Positions 10,899 through 23,000 of a stretch of DNA of 64,000 nucleotides are shown one piece after another. The first letter of the stretch is position 1. Each line of letters starts with the position of its first letter. The translations under genes and the position numbers were made by a program. The DNA is from Cyathus striatus (taxonomy: Eukaryota; Basidiomycota; Agaricomycetes; Agaricales; Nidulariaceae): positions 186,001 through 250,000 of the forward strand of contig JAOVFP010000024.1 of assembly GCA_025738555.1 (NCBI GenBank). The letters run 5' to 3'. Below the pieces are notes generated by a model. That model made no database searches. It was not told the DNA's origin and saw nothing but the letters and a program-made list of their open reading frames with translations.

Positions 10899-11680
10899 GG
10901 CAATTGATATGTGAGTGAACGGGTGTGAGCAGGTGTAAGCGTACACCTGGACGTTTCTGGCAACACAAATAAACCACAACGCGTCATGCTTGCCGAACAC
11001 AAATGAATTCGGCGAACATAGTGATCACGCATTGTAAGTATTTTACAGCGGTTTGCTTATCGTTGTAGCCATTTGATTTTTTTAGTATACATCTGAGTTT
11101 TCCGGCAATCAATGCCGACCGCACAGCCAAACCACCGGAACATGGCTGCTACCACTAAGCACTAAGAAGCTCCACTACTCGCTTCACTGCCAACGCACAT
11201 TGCTGACTTGTTGCTGACCGTCCCTTGACCTGCTATGTCTCTTTCCTCACCCACTCGTTATGCCCAGACAACATCGACACATCTCGAGAGAGCTTAAGAC
11301 ACATCTTGTGGCGATGCTCAGTAAATTATGCTGCTCGTCGTCTCCAACGTTAAGGGACAATCCCAGTTTACAGTATAATGCTTGGAGGTGGCGTCAATTG
11401 TAAACTGACGCCTACAGTCCCGGTGAGCGTCATACCATAGCGTCATATTCTTGTTTAGGAATAACCTGTTGGATCCCGCCAGTAACCTGGCTCGGATCGT
11501 ACTGCCGGTGGAACTCAGATGTATACTGAGATGTCGAGGGGCTACAATGATAAGCAAACTGCTGTAAACTTCAAATTGATAATTCCTACTAAGTAGCACG
11601 ATATAGTAAGTAACAGCAATAATACTTCCAAATTGCAGGTGGTATATACCTATGACTCGTTTACTGGTACATAAGTATGA
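10899..11680. other. Intergenic spacer upstream of PHB1
   Basis: 782 bp between two minus-strand genes. It should hold the PHB1 promoter and the 3' UTR of the asparagine-synthetase-like gene. A 93-codon minus frame at 11318-11599 has no family resemblance and no neighbouring exon, and was not called. Confidence 0.4.
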
Positions 11681-14168
11681 TTATATAATGGCATCCCCTC
11701 TCCTTTCGCCCTCCATTCTTGCTGAGTGACTGCCAAATTGCATTGCTCGTTTTTTCCTCCCACTGGCCTCCTTCAAACCTAATTTTTGGCATAATAGCCT
11801 CAATAAAAGTTTGTCTCCGACCCCAAGTTCTAATCGGGGGTCAAGCTTATAATGCACAGGCAACGACGCAAGAAAATCCACTACAGACAATGAAAGAAAT
11901 GGGTGTCGAGCTTCCTTTCCATGAGAAGATATAACACGGTCATCGCGACCCAAATTTCGCGTCGGAATACGATCTATTTCTAGCTGAAGCTAACACTATA
12001 TCAATGGCCTTTTTAAACAAAGAGGGAGGACACTGATGGCATACCTCATTGATGACAGCTGTCCAACCGCCCGTTTGAAATGCCGTGCGATGTCTACCAT
12101 AGCCGCCTAGTAATTCATCTGAGCCAAGTCCATTTAATAACACTTTCGCCGCGCTGGTATAATGGCATGGCAGAACGTCCGTTGGAGATTTAACCCGTCC
12201 GATCCCCTTAGAAGCAAAGTAAAGAGCAAGAGCCAAGCTCTGCTCCCGAGTTAATTACCCCCGTATTGCTACAAGATCTATCACAACGCACCAGATCCAT
12301 AACGGTCTTGCCAGGGTTCATAAGATCCTCTATAATTTCACGTGTAGCTTGGGTTTCCTGTAGAATTCAGTAGTTGCGGTCAAACAAGGCACAAACAAAT
12401 TCACCTCGAATGGAACGTCTACTTCCACCTACGATAATTAGCGATGGTGTGACAGTAGTAATTTAAAAGAAAATGATCGTACAAAATTCCAAACTCGCTG
12501 CGGACATAGGCGACGCAACTCATCTGCTTCTTGTAAGCCAGTGAGTCGGTCGGGGACCATATAGGACGTATCATGCGGCCTGGGAGATGTTTCCAGAATA
12601 TGAGCACGTATTTTTTTCTGACGTTTTGGTAGCGCGCCGATGTTTCCTTCCTTTTGCAATTGAACTTTTCGTGGGTTTTCGAACGCAACATTAAGTAAAT
12701 CGATAGGCTCATCTAGAGGGACGTGCCTAAAAGCGTAAGATCAAAATTTGCCATACATGAATATAAAATTTGTGCCAACCTGTGAGCTAAATATGCAATG
12801 ATAGTAGAATCTATTCCACCACTGAAAAGAACGGCGAGTCTAGCCTGGTGCTTCTTCCTAAGTACATGCTTTTGTGAGTACCGTTTTAAATATTGCTCAA
12901 TCAAGACTTACACTGGAGGAATGTTATGCACCTGAAGCATTACGCTACGATCTAAATGTTCCAGGAAGCTGTTTACTGATAGTTCAAGATAGCTAGGTAT
13001 GCTGTCAAGTGATTGGACCGAAGGAAACTCGGTCGGTGGAAGGTTAATGTTCACGAGAGATGGACATGCCTACATCCGAGTCGATTGTTGCTCCACGAAA
13101 TCAGAAGATAAACGGAAAGCTTACAAAAAATGATGATCCCACTACTGTACCACATATTCTAGAATGGGAATACAGACATTCAGCATATTTGGTATCCAGC
13201 TGCGTAAATGTTAGCTTCTACGTGTTCAAGTACAGGGGGACATGTACGGACCCTGGACTGTTGCTCAGATAAACGATTGATATCCAAGCTGTAAATGTAA
13301 CTGGTATCCAATTCCTCAAAGCTATATAACGGATCGGCTCCAGCAGAAACGGATGAGAGAAGAAGGTATGGACAGGAGTCCATTGGTTTATGAATGAGTA
13401 GCGAGCGACGGCCGAGGGGATCTCTGCCGAAATACAAATGCCCCGAAAATACCTTGTAGAAAAAGTCGTAAGAAGAGAAGATTTATGAAACCTACTACAT
13501 ACATCGTAAAATGTAAAGGCGTATCTGGCAGAAAGAAACATCAAGCGGAATCTAGCAAAGATATGACAGAAGAAACGTACGGTCCTTCGATGCCCCCGAA
13601 CACTGCGCTAACTTCCTCTGCATTTGTAGTCCTCGAGAGAGCTTCGAACAAGGCAGCGCCGTCATTTTGCTCTAGAGGAACCTGATAGACACTTCATTCA
13701 ACAGAGACTCGCGATCAAGATGATAGATTATTATCTACCTGCAGCCCATCGAATATCTGAAAACATGTCCATTGCTTGAGTGCTAAACTCGCAATGACAT
13801 CGACTTATATGACATTTACCTCACCGTTCCAGCACAAGACCTTTCCTTCTCTTCGGTGAGGTTGAATGACAGGTGCTTCGCCGCGAAGCTGAAGTTCAGA
13901 CGCAAAAAAGTGTATACGAACGCCACTGGAGCCGTCCTTGTTCATTATTGAAATGTTATGCTCATCGCATGCATCTGGCCCTAAAGCGACATAACATCGA
14001 CAGAAATTTTAGATACCCTCAAATCGTTAAGTACATCCAGAAACACCCACCCCTCGCAGAATTAGCATTCCGCAACTTTCTACATAAATTTTCAAAATTA
14101 TTCGTGGTGTCCTTTTGAGGATCTTGAAGTCCATGTTGAGAACTGACAGCCAGAAATATGCCACACAT
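11681..14168 (-). CDS. ASNSD1: Asparagine synthetase domain-containing protein (ASNSD1-like)
   Basis: Two-domain protein with a class II glutamine amidotransferase (Ntn) domain at the N-terminus and an asparagine-synthetase-type PP-loop ATPase domain at the C-terminus. The start at 14168 gives MCGIFLAVSS, putting Cys2 at the catalytic position; an upstream in-frame ATG at 14264 would bury it. The next exon resumes with GPDACDEHN. YFGRDPLGRRSLL is the family's end-of-GATase motif. The PP-loop is VLFSGGIDSTIIAYLAH (about 12850), followed by LLNGLGSDELLGGYGRHR (about 12120) and GKEARHPFLSLSVVDFLASLP (about 11900). This arrangement, with SGGIDST and GSDELLGGY, fits the ASNSD1 family, which is distinct from the main asparagine synthetase. 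Its substrate is not established. At least eight introns are present. Confidence 0.85.
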
Positions 14169-14433
14169 GGCAATTGTCCTAACGATTGCTGAGAAGAGAC
14201 CAAATACGATCTTCTGAATAGCAAGATCGTGATCGTCGATGACAATGGAGTTCAATTGATACATATCTTCTAATCAAATTCTAATACTTTCTTACTTATA
14301 CTTATGAAAAAAATACATTCGATTGTAATCCCATCAATTTTACACTGCTTCTGTCTATAGCTAAATCACATAAAGACAAATGTAAAGCGTCTAAATACTT
14401 ATATGCCGAGAAAGACATTGCAATCATGCAAGT

Positions 14434-16399
14434 TTATGTGTTGTAAGTGCTAGCAGAGACATTTCCACCGCGGCCAGTCCAGTTAACGTCTAAAAAAAGG
14501 GAATTAAAAGGTTAAATATAACAAATTTCTCGAGAAAACGTACGAATATCTTCGCCAGTCTTAAACTTCTCGTTCTCTTTTCCGGGGAGAACACGGAAGG
14601 TGTGAGCACCAAAGTAGTCACGCTGAGCTTGCAACAAGTTAGCAGGAAGAATTTCGCTCCTGTATCCATCAAAGAATGCCAAAGCCGTGCTGAAAGCCGG
14701 AGTAGGAATTCCCAGAGAACAGCCTGCGCGATGACGCGCCGCCATCCTGGCTGTGCCTTGTGAACGGCTACAATTATTGTTTAAATCCAAACATTTAAAG
14801 AAAAACATTTAAAATTTACCGTTGTTAAAGAATTGATCGAAGAGTAAGGACTCTACTTGAGGGTTCTTCGTATACGCAGCAGTGATGTCGCCAAGGAAGA
14901 CACTCTGAATTTAAAGATTTTAAAAAGAAACATCTGAGTTAGGCGAAGGTAACCGTACCTTAATGATACATCCGCCACGCCACATCTTTGCGATACCGGC
15001 ATAGTTTAAATTCCAGCCGACCTAAACGCGTAGTCACTTTCTGAATACATGCGAGATACCAACATATGAACAAACCTCTTTAGCAGTCTCCCTCATAAGC
15101 ATGAATCCTTGAGTGTACGAAATAATCTTCGAAGCATATAAGGCTTGCTCAAGATCATCGATGAAGAGTTGCTTGTCGCCACGGAAAGCCTCTTTTTGAG
15201 GGCCAGAAATAATCTTACTGGCACGAACACGTTCGTCCTTGATAGCAGATAGGCAGCGCGCGAATACAGCTTCACCGATAAGTGTGACTAAAGAAAGTTT
15301 AGTACTCAAAAACATGTAGTATACACGGACAGCTCACCAGCTGTGCCGGCATCCAAAGCAGCGATAGCTGTCCATTTGCCGGTACCTTTCTGTCCAGCCT
15401 TGTCAAGAATTTTTTCGACAACGTGTTCGCCATCGTCGTCCTTGAATTTAAGGATATTGGCGGTGATTTCAATGAGGAAGGAATCGAGAACACCCTTGTT
15501 CCACTTCAAAAAGATGTCTGCGATTTCGTCATCACCAAGGCCAAGACCACGCTTAAGAATATCGTAAGCCTCCGCGATTAATTGCATGTCACCGTATTCA
15601 ATACCTGTACGAAGTCTTAGCGAAGGAAGATCAAGCGATAAAATCATACTCGCCGTTGTGAACCATCTTCACGTAGTGACCAGAGCCAGTTTCACCAACC
15701 CAGTCACAGCATGGCTCACCATTGACCTGGGCAGCAGTTTTTGGAAGATTTCCTTGATTGCAGGCCAGGCAGCGGGTGAACCGCCAGGCATGAGAGAAGG
15801 ACCGTAGCGGGCACCTTCTTCACCGCCAGAGACGCCAGAACCGACGAAAAGAAGACCTTTGGATTCGAGTTCTTTGGTCCGGCGAATGGAGTCAGGGTAA
15901 TGGGAGTTGCCGCCATCGATAATGATGTCGCCCTTTTCGAGATGAGGCTCGAGTTGCTTAATAAAGTCGTCCACGGCCGAGCCGGCCTTAACGAGAAGGA
16001 TAATTTTACGAGGCGTCTTGAGCTTTGAGACGAGCTCTTCGATGGAGTGAGCGCCCTGTACGTTTGTACCTATTCATAAACATTCGATGGTTAGATCAAC
16101 GTCGGCTAGATTAGTTTGATGAAGACGACGCACCCTTCGCTTCGTTCGCAAGGAAATGGTCGACCTTGCTTGTGGTACGATTGTAGGCGACAACATTGAA
16201 GCCTTTGTCATTCATATTAAGAATGAGATTTTGACCCTATTAGATTAAAATTGGTATTAATGTTCCTATTTTCGTTCTCGACGAGGGCACACCATGACGG
16301 CGAGGCCGATGAGACCGATATCTCCACTGAAAGCAAGAGTAAGCGAATGAAGAAGGGAGAGGTGGAAGAGGAAAGAAAGACATACGTTGGTTGAGCCAT
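14434..16399 (-). CDS. GND1: 6-phosphogluconate dehydrogenase (decarboxylating)
   Basis: Cytosolic NADP-dependent oxidation and decarboxylation of 6-phosphogluconate to ribulose 5-phosphate in the pentose phosphate pathway. It starts [19 protein letters not shown] (dinucleotide-binding fold, split by two early introns), then [57 protein letters not shown] and [18 protein letters not shown], which carries the catalytic Lys. The C-terminal domain ends in [16 protein letters not shown], stop at 14434. The intron inside the HNG/IEYG motif starts with GC rather than GT (15605-15653). It is divergently placed to the oxysterol-binding protein gene. Confidence 0.96.
15605..15653 (-). other. GC-AG intron in 6-phosphogluconate dehydrogenase
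   Basis: A 49-nt intron that begins GCGAGT and ends CGTACAG, with a CTAAG-type branch site. Only this splice restores the invariant His-Asn-Gly-Ile-Glu-Tyr motif; no GT donor in the neighbourhood keeps the frame. Confidence 0.8.
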
Positions 16400-17027
16400 A
16401 GTGATTGTAGTGATGGGGGGAGGGCTATGAGAAACAAGAAAGGGGGGAAGAATAGAGTTGAGGTTTAAGAGAGAAGTGGGCGATGAAGATATGATGAGAT
16501 TACGGCGGCCCGGGTTACGACGGACATTGGGGGTGTCTAATCAGCTTTGTAATCACGATCGATTTCTGAAGGTGGAACACCCTGGGACCAAGGTTTGCAA
16601 TACAGTCACAGCCGGCGACGAGTGTGGCATCAAGTATGAGCACAGGCAGCCTGTGGGCCGTAGAGTGTGGACATGGCACACATGGAGTCACTCATAACCG
16701 GATGCTGGCCGGACAGCCGCTCAGTGTCGAAATAAAAATGTACATAAATTCAGACTGAGACATATCTCATATCTCCATATAAGTAATGCTTACTCTGCGC
16801 TGTTGAAAGACTATCTCAGTCACGTGCACAAGGCTCTTACCGTTACGCCTCGTTACGCGTGATCGCAGATCTCCAGTCTTGCACTCTCTGAGTCTCAGTC
16901 TGTGCTGCTAATGGATCTTGGTAACTGGTTTCGCTGATAGCAATAGCCTGGTCGTCCGTCCTTACCCCACTCCCTCGTACGCGGCTGTCAGCTCCCTTAC
17001 CCGGTACTTCGCCACATCCCCCCCGAC
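16400..17027. promoter_or_regulatory. Divergent intergenic region, GND1 / oxysterol-binding protein
   Basis: 628 bp between the two start codons. A CACGTG box lies near 16821. Pyrimidine-rich stretches near 16960-17020 are usual for fungal 5' leaders. The short frame at 16458-16697 has no family resemblance and was not called. Confidence 0.4.
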
Positions 17028-19686
17028 ATGAGATCCTCCAAGCCGCCTGCCCAGTCCCTCGTCGGTGCCAGTCTCAACGTAGCCGCCCTCGTCACCACTC
17101 CTGCCGCGCACGATGCTGAAATCATTTGTCAAGGCTGGGTTCTCAAGAAGCGCAGAAAGAAGATGCAAGGTATCCTGCTTTCCGACTTTTCCTTCTTTCT
17201 TTATGTATTCCTTCCTTCCTTCCCTCCTCAGGATTCGCCCGCCGCTACTTCGTGTTATACCAGTCCGGCGTCTTAGCCTATTCCTTCCAGCCTGGCCACC
17301 CCGTTCGCGACCAAGTACACGTTCAGCATGCTGCCATATCCACCGCACCCGGTCGTAAGGACATACATGTCGACTCAAATACGGCCACTTTCCACATAAA
17401 ATGTCTCAGTGCCGCCGATTTCAACACTTGGATGAGCGCTTTCAGGTCCGTCGTTCACCTTTCAATTATATAATGTCACTTCTGACATTACTTGCGCCCA
17501 CTCAGGAAGTTTATTGCTGTAGGTGAGGCCAGAAAATCAACTACTCTGAGGCTGGCCTCTAGACAGGGGAGCTTGAGCTTAAGTAGGTCGGGGGTCATTG
17601 TAGAGGAAATGGGAGCGGTGATTTTTCTATTTCCCAATTCTTTTTTTTTTTTTGCGCTCATGTATGCATAGACCTTAGCAGAGCTTGACGAGGCGGTGAC
17701 ATCTCTGGCACGAGACGCCATCCACAAGAAACATTGCAGTAGTGGGAGCAAGAAGACCGAGAAAGAGAAATCAAAAGAGCATGCCAAGTTTTCGTTATTC
17801 AAGCGACGTAAGCCACTCTTTACTTTGTTTTCACCTTTTTAGCTCATCGACTTAGCCTTGTCACACCACCATTTCTCGCAAGAACCTAGTTCGGATGCTA
17901 GTTTAGAGCTCACAACCTCTGAAAACTTGTCGGCCACGTTACAACAGATAAAAGCATCGCTGGAAGTATTGAAATCGCAACACGCTTCACTGGCGAAGGC
18001 TATCCAGGGTCTCACCATTGACTCTGCGCACTCGGCTCATTCGTCTCCCCTTCCATCCACTGCTGAAGAAGAGAAAATTTACGAAAATGTTTCACCCCGC
18101 ATCCATAGTCCAATCGTTCGGAAAGCCGACCGCATGTCCATCGCGACAACGAGCGACGCTAGTGAATGGTTCGACGCTGTGGAGTTTGAAGATGGTCCTG
18201 AAGAATTTGTAATGGATGCGTATAACACAATAGACGGTCCCGAATCATTTGGACGCTTTCCAACAAATGACGACAGTCGTAGCAGCATCGATAATTCGGA
18301 CGCATCCAGTGTCGACACTGACTTGGAAGAAGATGCTGGGGTGCCAACGATCCTCACGGGCGAAACGTCTGGAAAGGTAATACGCAGAACGGCTCTGCCG
18401 TCTGTGCCACCGGGAGATGAAGGCAGTCTTTTTACCATTCTAAAGAAAAACGTTGGCAAGGTATGAAATTATCTTTTAGTTCACATCGCCGTTGAATTCT
18501 CTTTGTTTTTCAGGATCTCTCTACGATTACTTTCCCCGTATCATTTAATGAACCGTTGACGCTCCTACAAAGAGCTGCCGAAGAAGTCGAATATTTTGAC
18601 CTCCTCGAACAAGCGGCAAAGGCAACTGATCCCGTGGAAAGGATATCCTATGTGGCAGCATTTGCCATATCTGGATATGCCCATACTCGCCATCGGTCGG
18701 GCAGGAAAGGCTTGTGCGCATAGCGACTGTCTTCTGATATATCGGTTCTTGATACCTCTTATATACAGCAATCCCATGCTTGCTGAAACCTTCGAAGACC
18801 CGCGCATGAAGTTCATAGCGGAGAAAGTTCGCCATAATCCTCTTGAGATAGCATACCACGCTGAAGGACCAAATTGGGAGTTGACAGCTACTACACACGG
18901 CAAAACCAAGTTCTGGGGTGTGTCGGCCCTTCTTCCTCTTGCATTCCGATGTAACTCCGTTCCCATTCTTCAGGTAAAAGCTTGGAAATAATTCCTATGG
19001 GCAGTAATCGCTTACGCGTAGGTTCGGATTACTATACATGGTAAGTTTACAATTTATCTTTACTGATAAAATTCATGCTGAAGTACTTACTAAAGGAAGA
19101 AACCGTCGTCATTAGAAATCTGATGGTTGGCACAAAGTACTTCGAGCACACCGGGCAAATGATTATTGATAATACCTCTTCGCACATCCGCTGTGTGCTT
19201 GACTTCAAGCAAAATGGGTATTGGGGACCATCTAATGTAATTTCAGGTTTAATTCAGTCCTCCGAGGGAGACGTTTTATGTCAATTGGAAGGAAAGTGGG
19301 ATGACCAGGTCTCTCAGACCGTAGACTTGTCGCACTTTCGTGTCCTATGGAGGATGGCTCCATTTCCAAAAGACACACATCAATATTATGGATTTACCGC
19401 CTTCGCCGTGACTCTAAACGAGATGACACCAGACCTTGGTGGCAAACTTCCTCCGACCGATTCTCGTCTTCGGCCCGATGTACGAGCTTTAGAAAATGGA
19501 GACCTTGATCTTGCAGAAGATCAAAAACGGCGAGTTGAAGAGTTGCAAAGGGAGCGAAGAAGACAAGGTCAAGACAGACAACCCAAGTGGTTCAAACAAG
19601 TAGGAGACGAATGGGAATACAGCGGCGGATATTGGGAAGCGCGAAGTCGCAGTTGGAGAGATGAAGATATATCGGCACTATGGTGA
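17028..19686 (+). CDS. Oxysterol-binding protein-related protein with PH domain
   Basis: Lipid-transfer protein of the OSBP/Osh family, expected to move sterol or phosphoinositide between membranes. The N-terminus (MRSSKPPAQSLVG) leads into a PH domain at about residues 30-135: CQGWVLKKRRKKMQGFARRY, then HAAISTAPGRKDIHVDS and FNTWMSAFR. A Ser/Asp-rich linker and a short coiled region follow, then the lipid-binding domain: FPVSFNEPLTLLQRAAEEVE, ERISYVAAFAISGYAHT and the C-terminal KRRVEELQRERRRQGQ with the WEARSRSWRDED end. The family signature EQVSHHPP is here EKVRHNPL (about 18825), so the second His that normally binds the phosphoinositide phosphate is Asn. About eight introns. PH plus ORD without a GOLD or ankyrin part is closest to long Osh3-like proteins. 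Confidence 0.9.
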
Positions 19687-20050
19687 CATTTCTTTTGTCT
19701 TGCCAACTGTGCGTATCCATATGCCTCCCTATTCCAATGACCTCTCTAAATTCGTTTTTGACCAAAGCTTTCGTAGTTCATGTTCTCAATTGGTTCGCTT
19801 ATACTTTCCTACATGTTATGATAATTTCCTCGTGTATCGAGATACTATTAGAATCCGGAAGCACTCGACTCTGCTACTTTAGCCGTTATGTCTCTTCCTA
19901 ATGCAACCCATACTTCTTAGACATTATCCGCGTTGAACTCGTTCGTCCGCTGTTTATCCGACTTTCGCAGTGTCCGACAATTTTTCGAGACAGGACTGGT
20001 CTACAGAAAACGTTTAAATATCTTTGTCCAAGAATTCTTTCCACAGTGAG
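19687..20050. other. Intergenic spacer upstream of the beta-glucosidase
   Basis: 364 bp that serve as 3' UTR of the oxysterol-binding protein gene and promoter of the beta-glucosidase gene. No clear carbon-control site was picked out by eye. Confidence 0.4.
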
Positions 20051-23000
20051 ATGTTGACCTATCTTCATATTGTCGTTTATCTTGCTCTCGTACTGGGTGC
20101 TTTCGCCCAACAATCCCTGTATGCTCAATGCGGAGGGATTGGATGGTAAGACCATTTAAATTATTTCTACCGTTAAGTTAAATGTGTGCTTTCAGGTCCG
20201 GTGGCACAGCGTGTGTAAGCGGTGCGATATGCACCAAGCTCAACGACTGTATGTAAATGTAATGATGAACTCGGTAGTTCCCTCATCATATTTTGTCAGA
20301 TTATTCGCAATGCCTTCCTGGAGCTGCTACAACATCAAGCACATCTACGAGAACGACGATTACCTCGACCAGTACTTCGTCCACTTCATCCGGTACCTCG
20401 TCTACAAGCGCACCATCTAGCACGCCTTGTAATACCATGCTTACTATCTGTGTGGATCGAGACTTACAAGCCTTTGAAGCTAATATGTCGCCGGAATGGC
20501 AGGCTGCTTACGCAAAGGTGAGAGGAAAGTATTTTCGGAGTAATCTAAGATGCCAACTTGCGTTGAATATAAGGCTAGGACAGCTGTGGCGAAATTGTCA
20601 CTTCAAGATAAAGTAAACCTTGCAACTGGTGAGCTCGAGCTTAGTATAACATTCCCATATTACTAAACGAATAATGATTGTTTGTACTAGGCGTTGGTTG
20701 GCAAAATGGTAGGTGCACCATGCTGGTACTTTATATATATCCTTGAATCTGCTTCAGGTGTGTGCGTTGGAAATACTCCGGCAATCAGCAGTATATCTTT
20801 TCCTGGTCTTTGCCTCCAAGGTGAAGATCTTTCCTATCTTTTCCTCCGTATATGCTCATCTAGTGACCGGACACAGACAGCCCTCTGGGCGTTAGATATG
20901 CAGATAGTGTATCTGCGTTCCCTGCGTATGTTACTTTACATTTTAGTTGCTCAAGCCTCATTGCAGTGTAGTGCTATCAATTTGGCCGCTTCTTTTAATC
21001 GTACACTGATGCGCCAGCGTGGTGCCGCATTAGGTGCCGAGTTCCGAGGGAAAGGTGTTCACGTTGCGCTTGGACCAATGATGTTTGATTACCTCCGTTC
21101 ATTAGATTGAATGAGGTTACTTATTTTATGTACACAGGAACCTCGCCCGTGTACCTGCCAGCGGGAGAAACTGGGAGGGGTCTGTATTTTGTCAGATTCT
21201 GACAAAACCTACTAAATTTATTGTTCTACTTTAGGTTTGGCTCTGATCCATTCCTATCCGGAGAGGGTGCCTATGAAACTATAATGGGGGTTCAGTCGGC
21301 AGGGGTCCAAGGTCTGATTCACAGATTTCAATTGTCAACCAGTCGTTGATCTTAACCTTTTAGCCACCGCAAAACATTTTATCAACAATGAACAGGAGCA
21401 TTTCAGAGATCAAAGCTCTTCCAACGTAGATGACCGCACGGTGAGATGGTGGCTGCACCGGACGTTCTGTCTATTTTTCTTATTTCTGTATAATCCATAG
21501 CAACATGAACTTTATGCTGCCCCGGTAAGCAAAATGACATATTTGTGGATATCTCTAAATATGGGATTCCCAGTTTCTACGAAGTGTGCAAGCCAATGTT
21601 GCCGCCGTGATGTGTAGTTATAGTCAGTGGAAGCTTTTTTTTTTCAAATGTTGCATTGGTTTACGACGTGATATTTTTATAGATCAAAGTAGGAGTTTTA
21701 ACACTCTTTGAAACTTGTGCAACTCTGTATTGACATACTCGGAGTAAATGGAAGTTTTGCATGTGAAAATGACAAAATGCTGAACGGGATATTGAAAGGA
21801 GAGTTCGGATTTCCCGGCTGTAAGTACAGTTGTTTGGGAGAAATGTATCAGACGCTCATTTTTCTCGTGAATTTTTACACAGATGTTATGTCAGGTGAGG
21901 AACTCAATGCTCAATATTTTTTGTGTAGTCAGAGTTATATCTTATTTTCAGATTGGCAAGCAACGGTGATTTTGGCTCAGTTCCCTTTAGTATTTTGATG
22001 TTTATATCTTCCAAAGCATTCTACAACGTCCGTGAATAAAGGGCTTGATGTATGTACTAATCATTTATTTAAATCCATGAGACGCGAGCTAACAACTTAA
22101 TAGATGACTATGCCTGGTAAATATTTCTAGAATACACTGTTTAGAGTGCTGATTTTGCTAATTTTGCTTTTACATATAACATAGGGGATGTTACGTTTAA
22201 CTCTGGTGTGTAGTGTTTTCTAGGAGTTTGACAGTGCATGGTCTAAACAGCAGATCAACAGGAACGACATACTTTGGCACTACTCTCATTAACGCTGTTA
22301 ATTCCGGAACAGTTCCCCAGTCAAGAGTGGATGTATGTACGATTCCTGCACCTGGTGTTCCGGTGTTAACGAAACATAATGTTTAGGACATGGCACTGCG
22401 GATTCTTGCAGCATGGTACGTAGCCGAGTAACAGGTAGCATTGTGCCGTATTTATTAACTATCGTACCGGCAGGTACCTTCTCGGGCAGGATTCCGGATT
22501 TCCTGCTGTAAATTTCAATTCGTGGAATATCAACGGCCCTGGAAACTCACATGTTAACGTTCAAGCAGACCACAAAGAGTAAGCTTCATACATAAAGGAT
22601 GTTTCTGTGTAAAACATGAATATATCCTCTTTCACAGTGTAATACGACAAATAGGTTCTGCTTCTACAATTTTACTGAAGAATTCTGCCCAAGTTCTACC
22701 GTTAAAGGCTCCGAAGAGCATAGGTATAATTGGCAGTGGCGCCGGCCCAAGTTCCAAAGGACCTAATGGTTACAGTGATCGCGGGGGAAATGACGGTGTT
22801 TTAGCAATGGGTAGGACGTTCTACCAGCTTGGACTTCTCAGTGTGCTAACATTCTTTTATTAGGCTGGGGAAGTGGGACGGCCGATTTTCCATATCTCGT
22901 TACTGTATGGCCTGAAATATTGATGATCTAGACATGTTTATTAACAACGCTATAGCCTCTCGACGCAATTACAAACAGGTCAAAATCTGATGGCACTCAA

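Noticed and set aside
11318..11599. 93-codon minus-strand frame between PHB1 and the asparagine-synthetase-like gene
   Set aside because: No family resemblance, no neighbouring exons, and it lies where a promoter and a 3' UTR are expected.
14169..14264. Upstream in-frame start for the asparagine-synthetase-like protein
   Set aside because: It would place 32 residues before MCGIF and remove the N-terminal Cys nucleophile that class II amidotransferases need.
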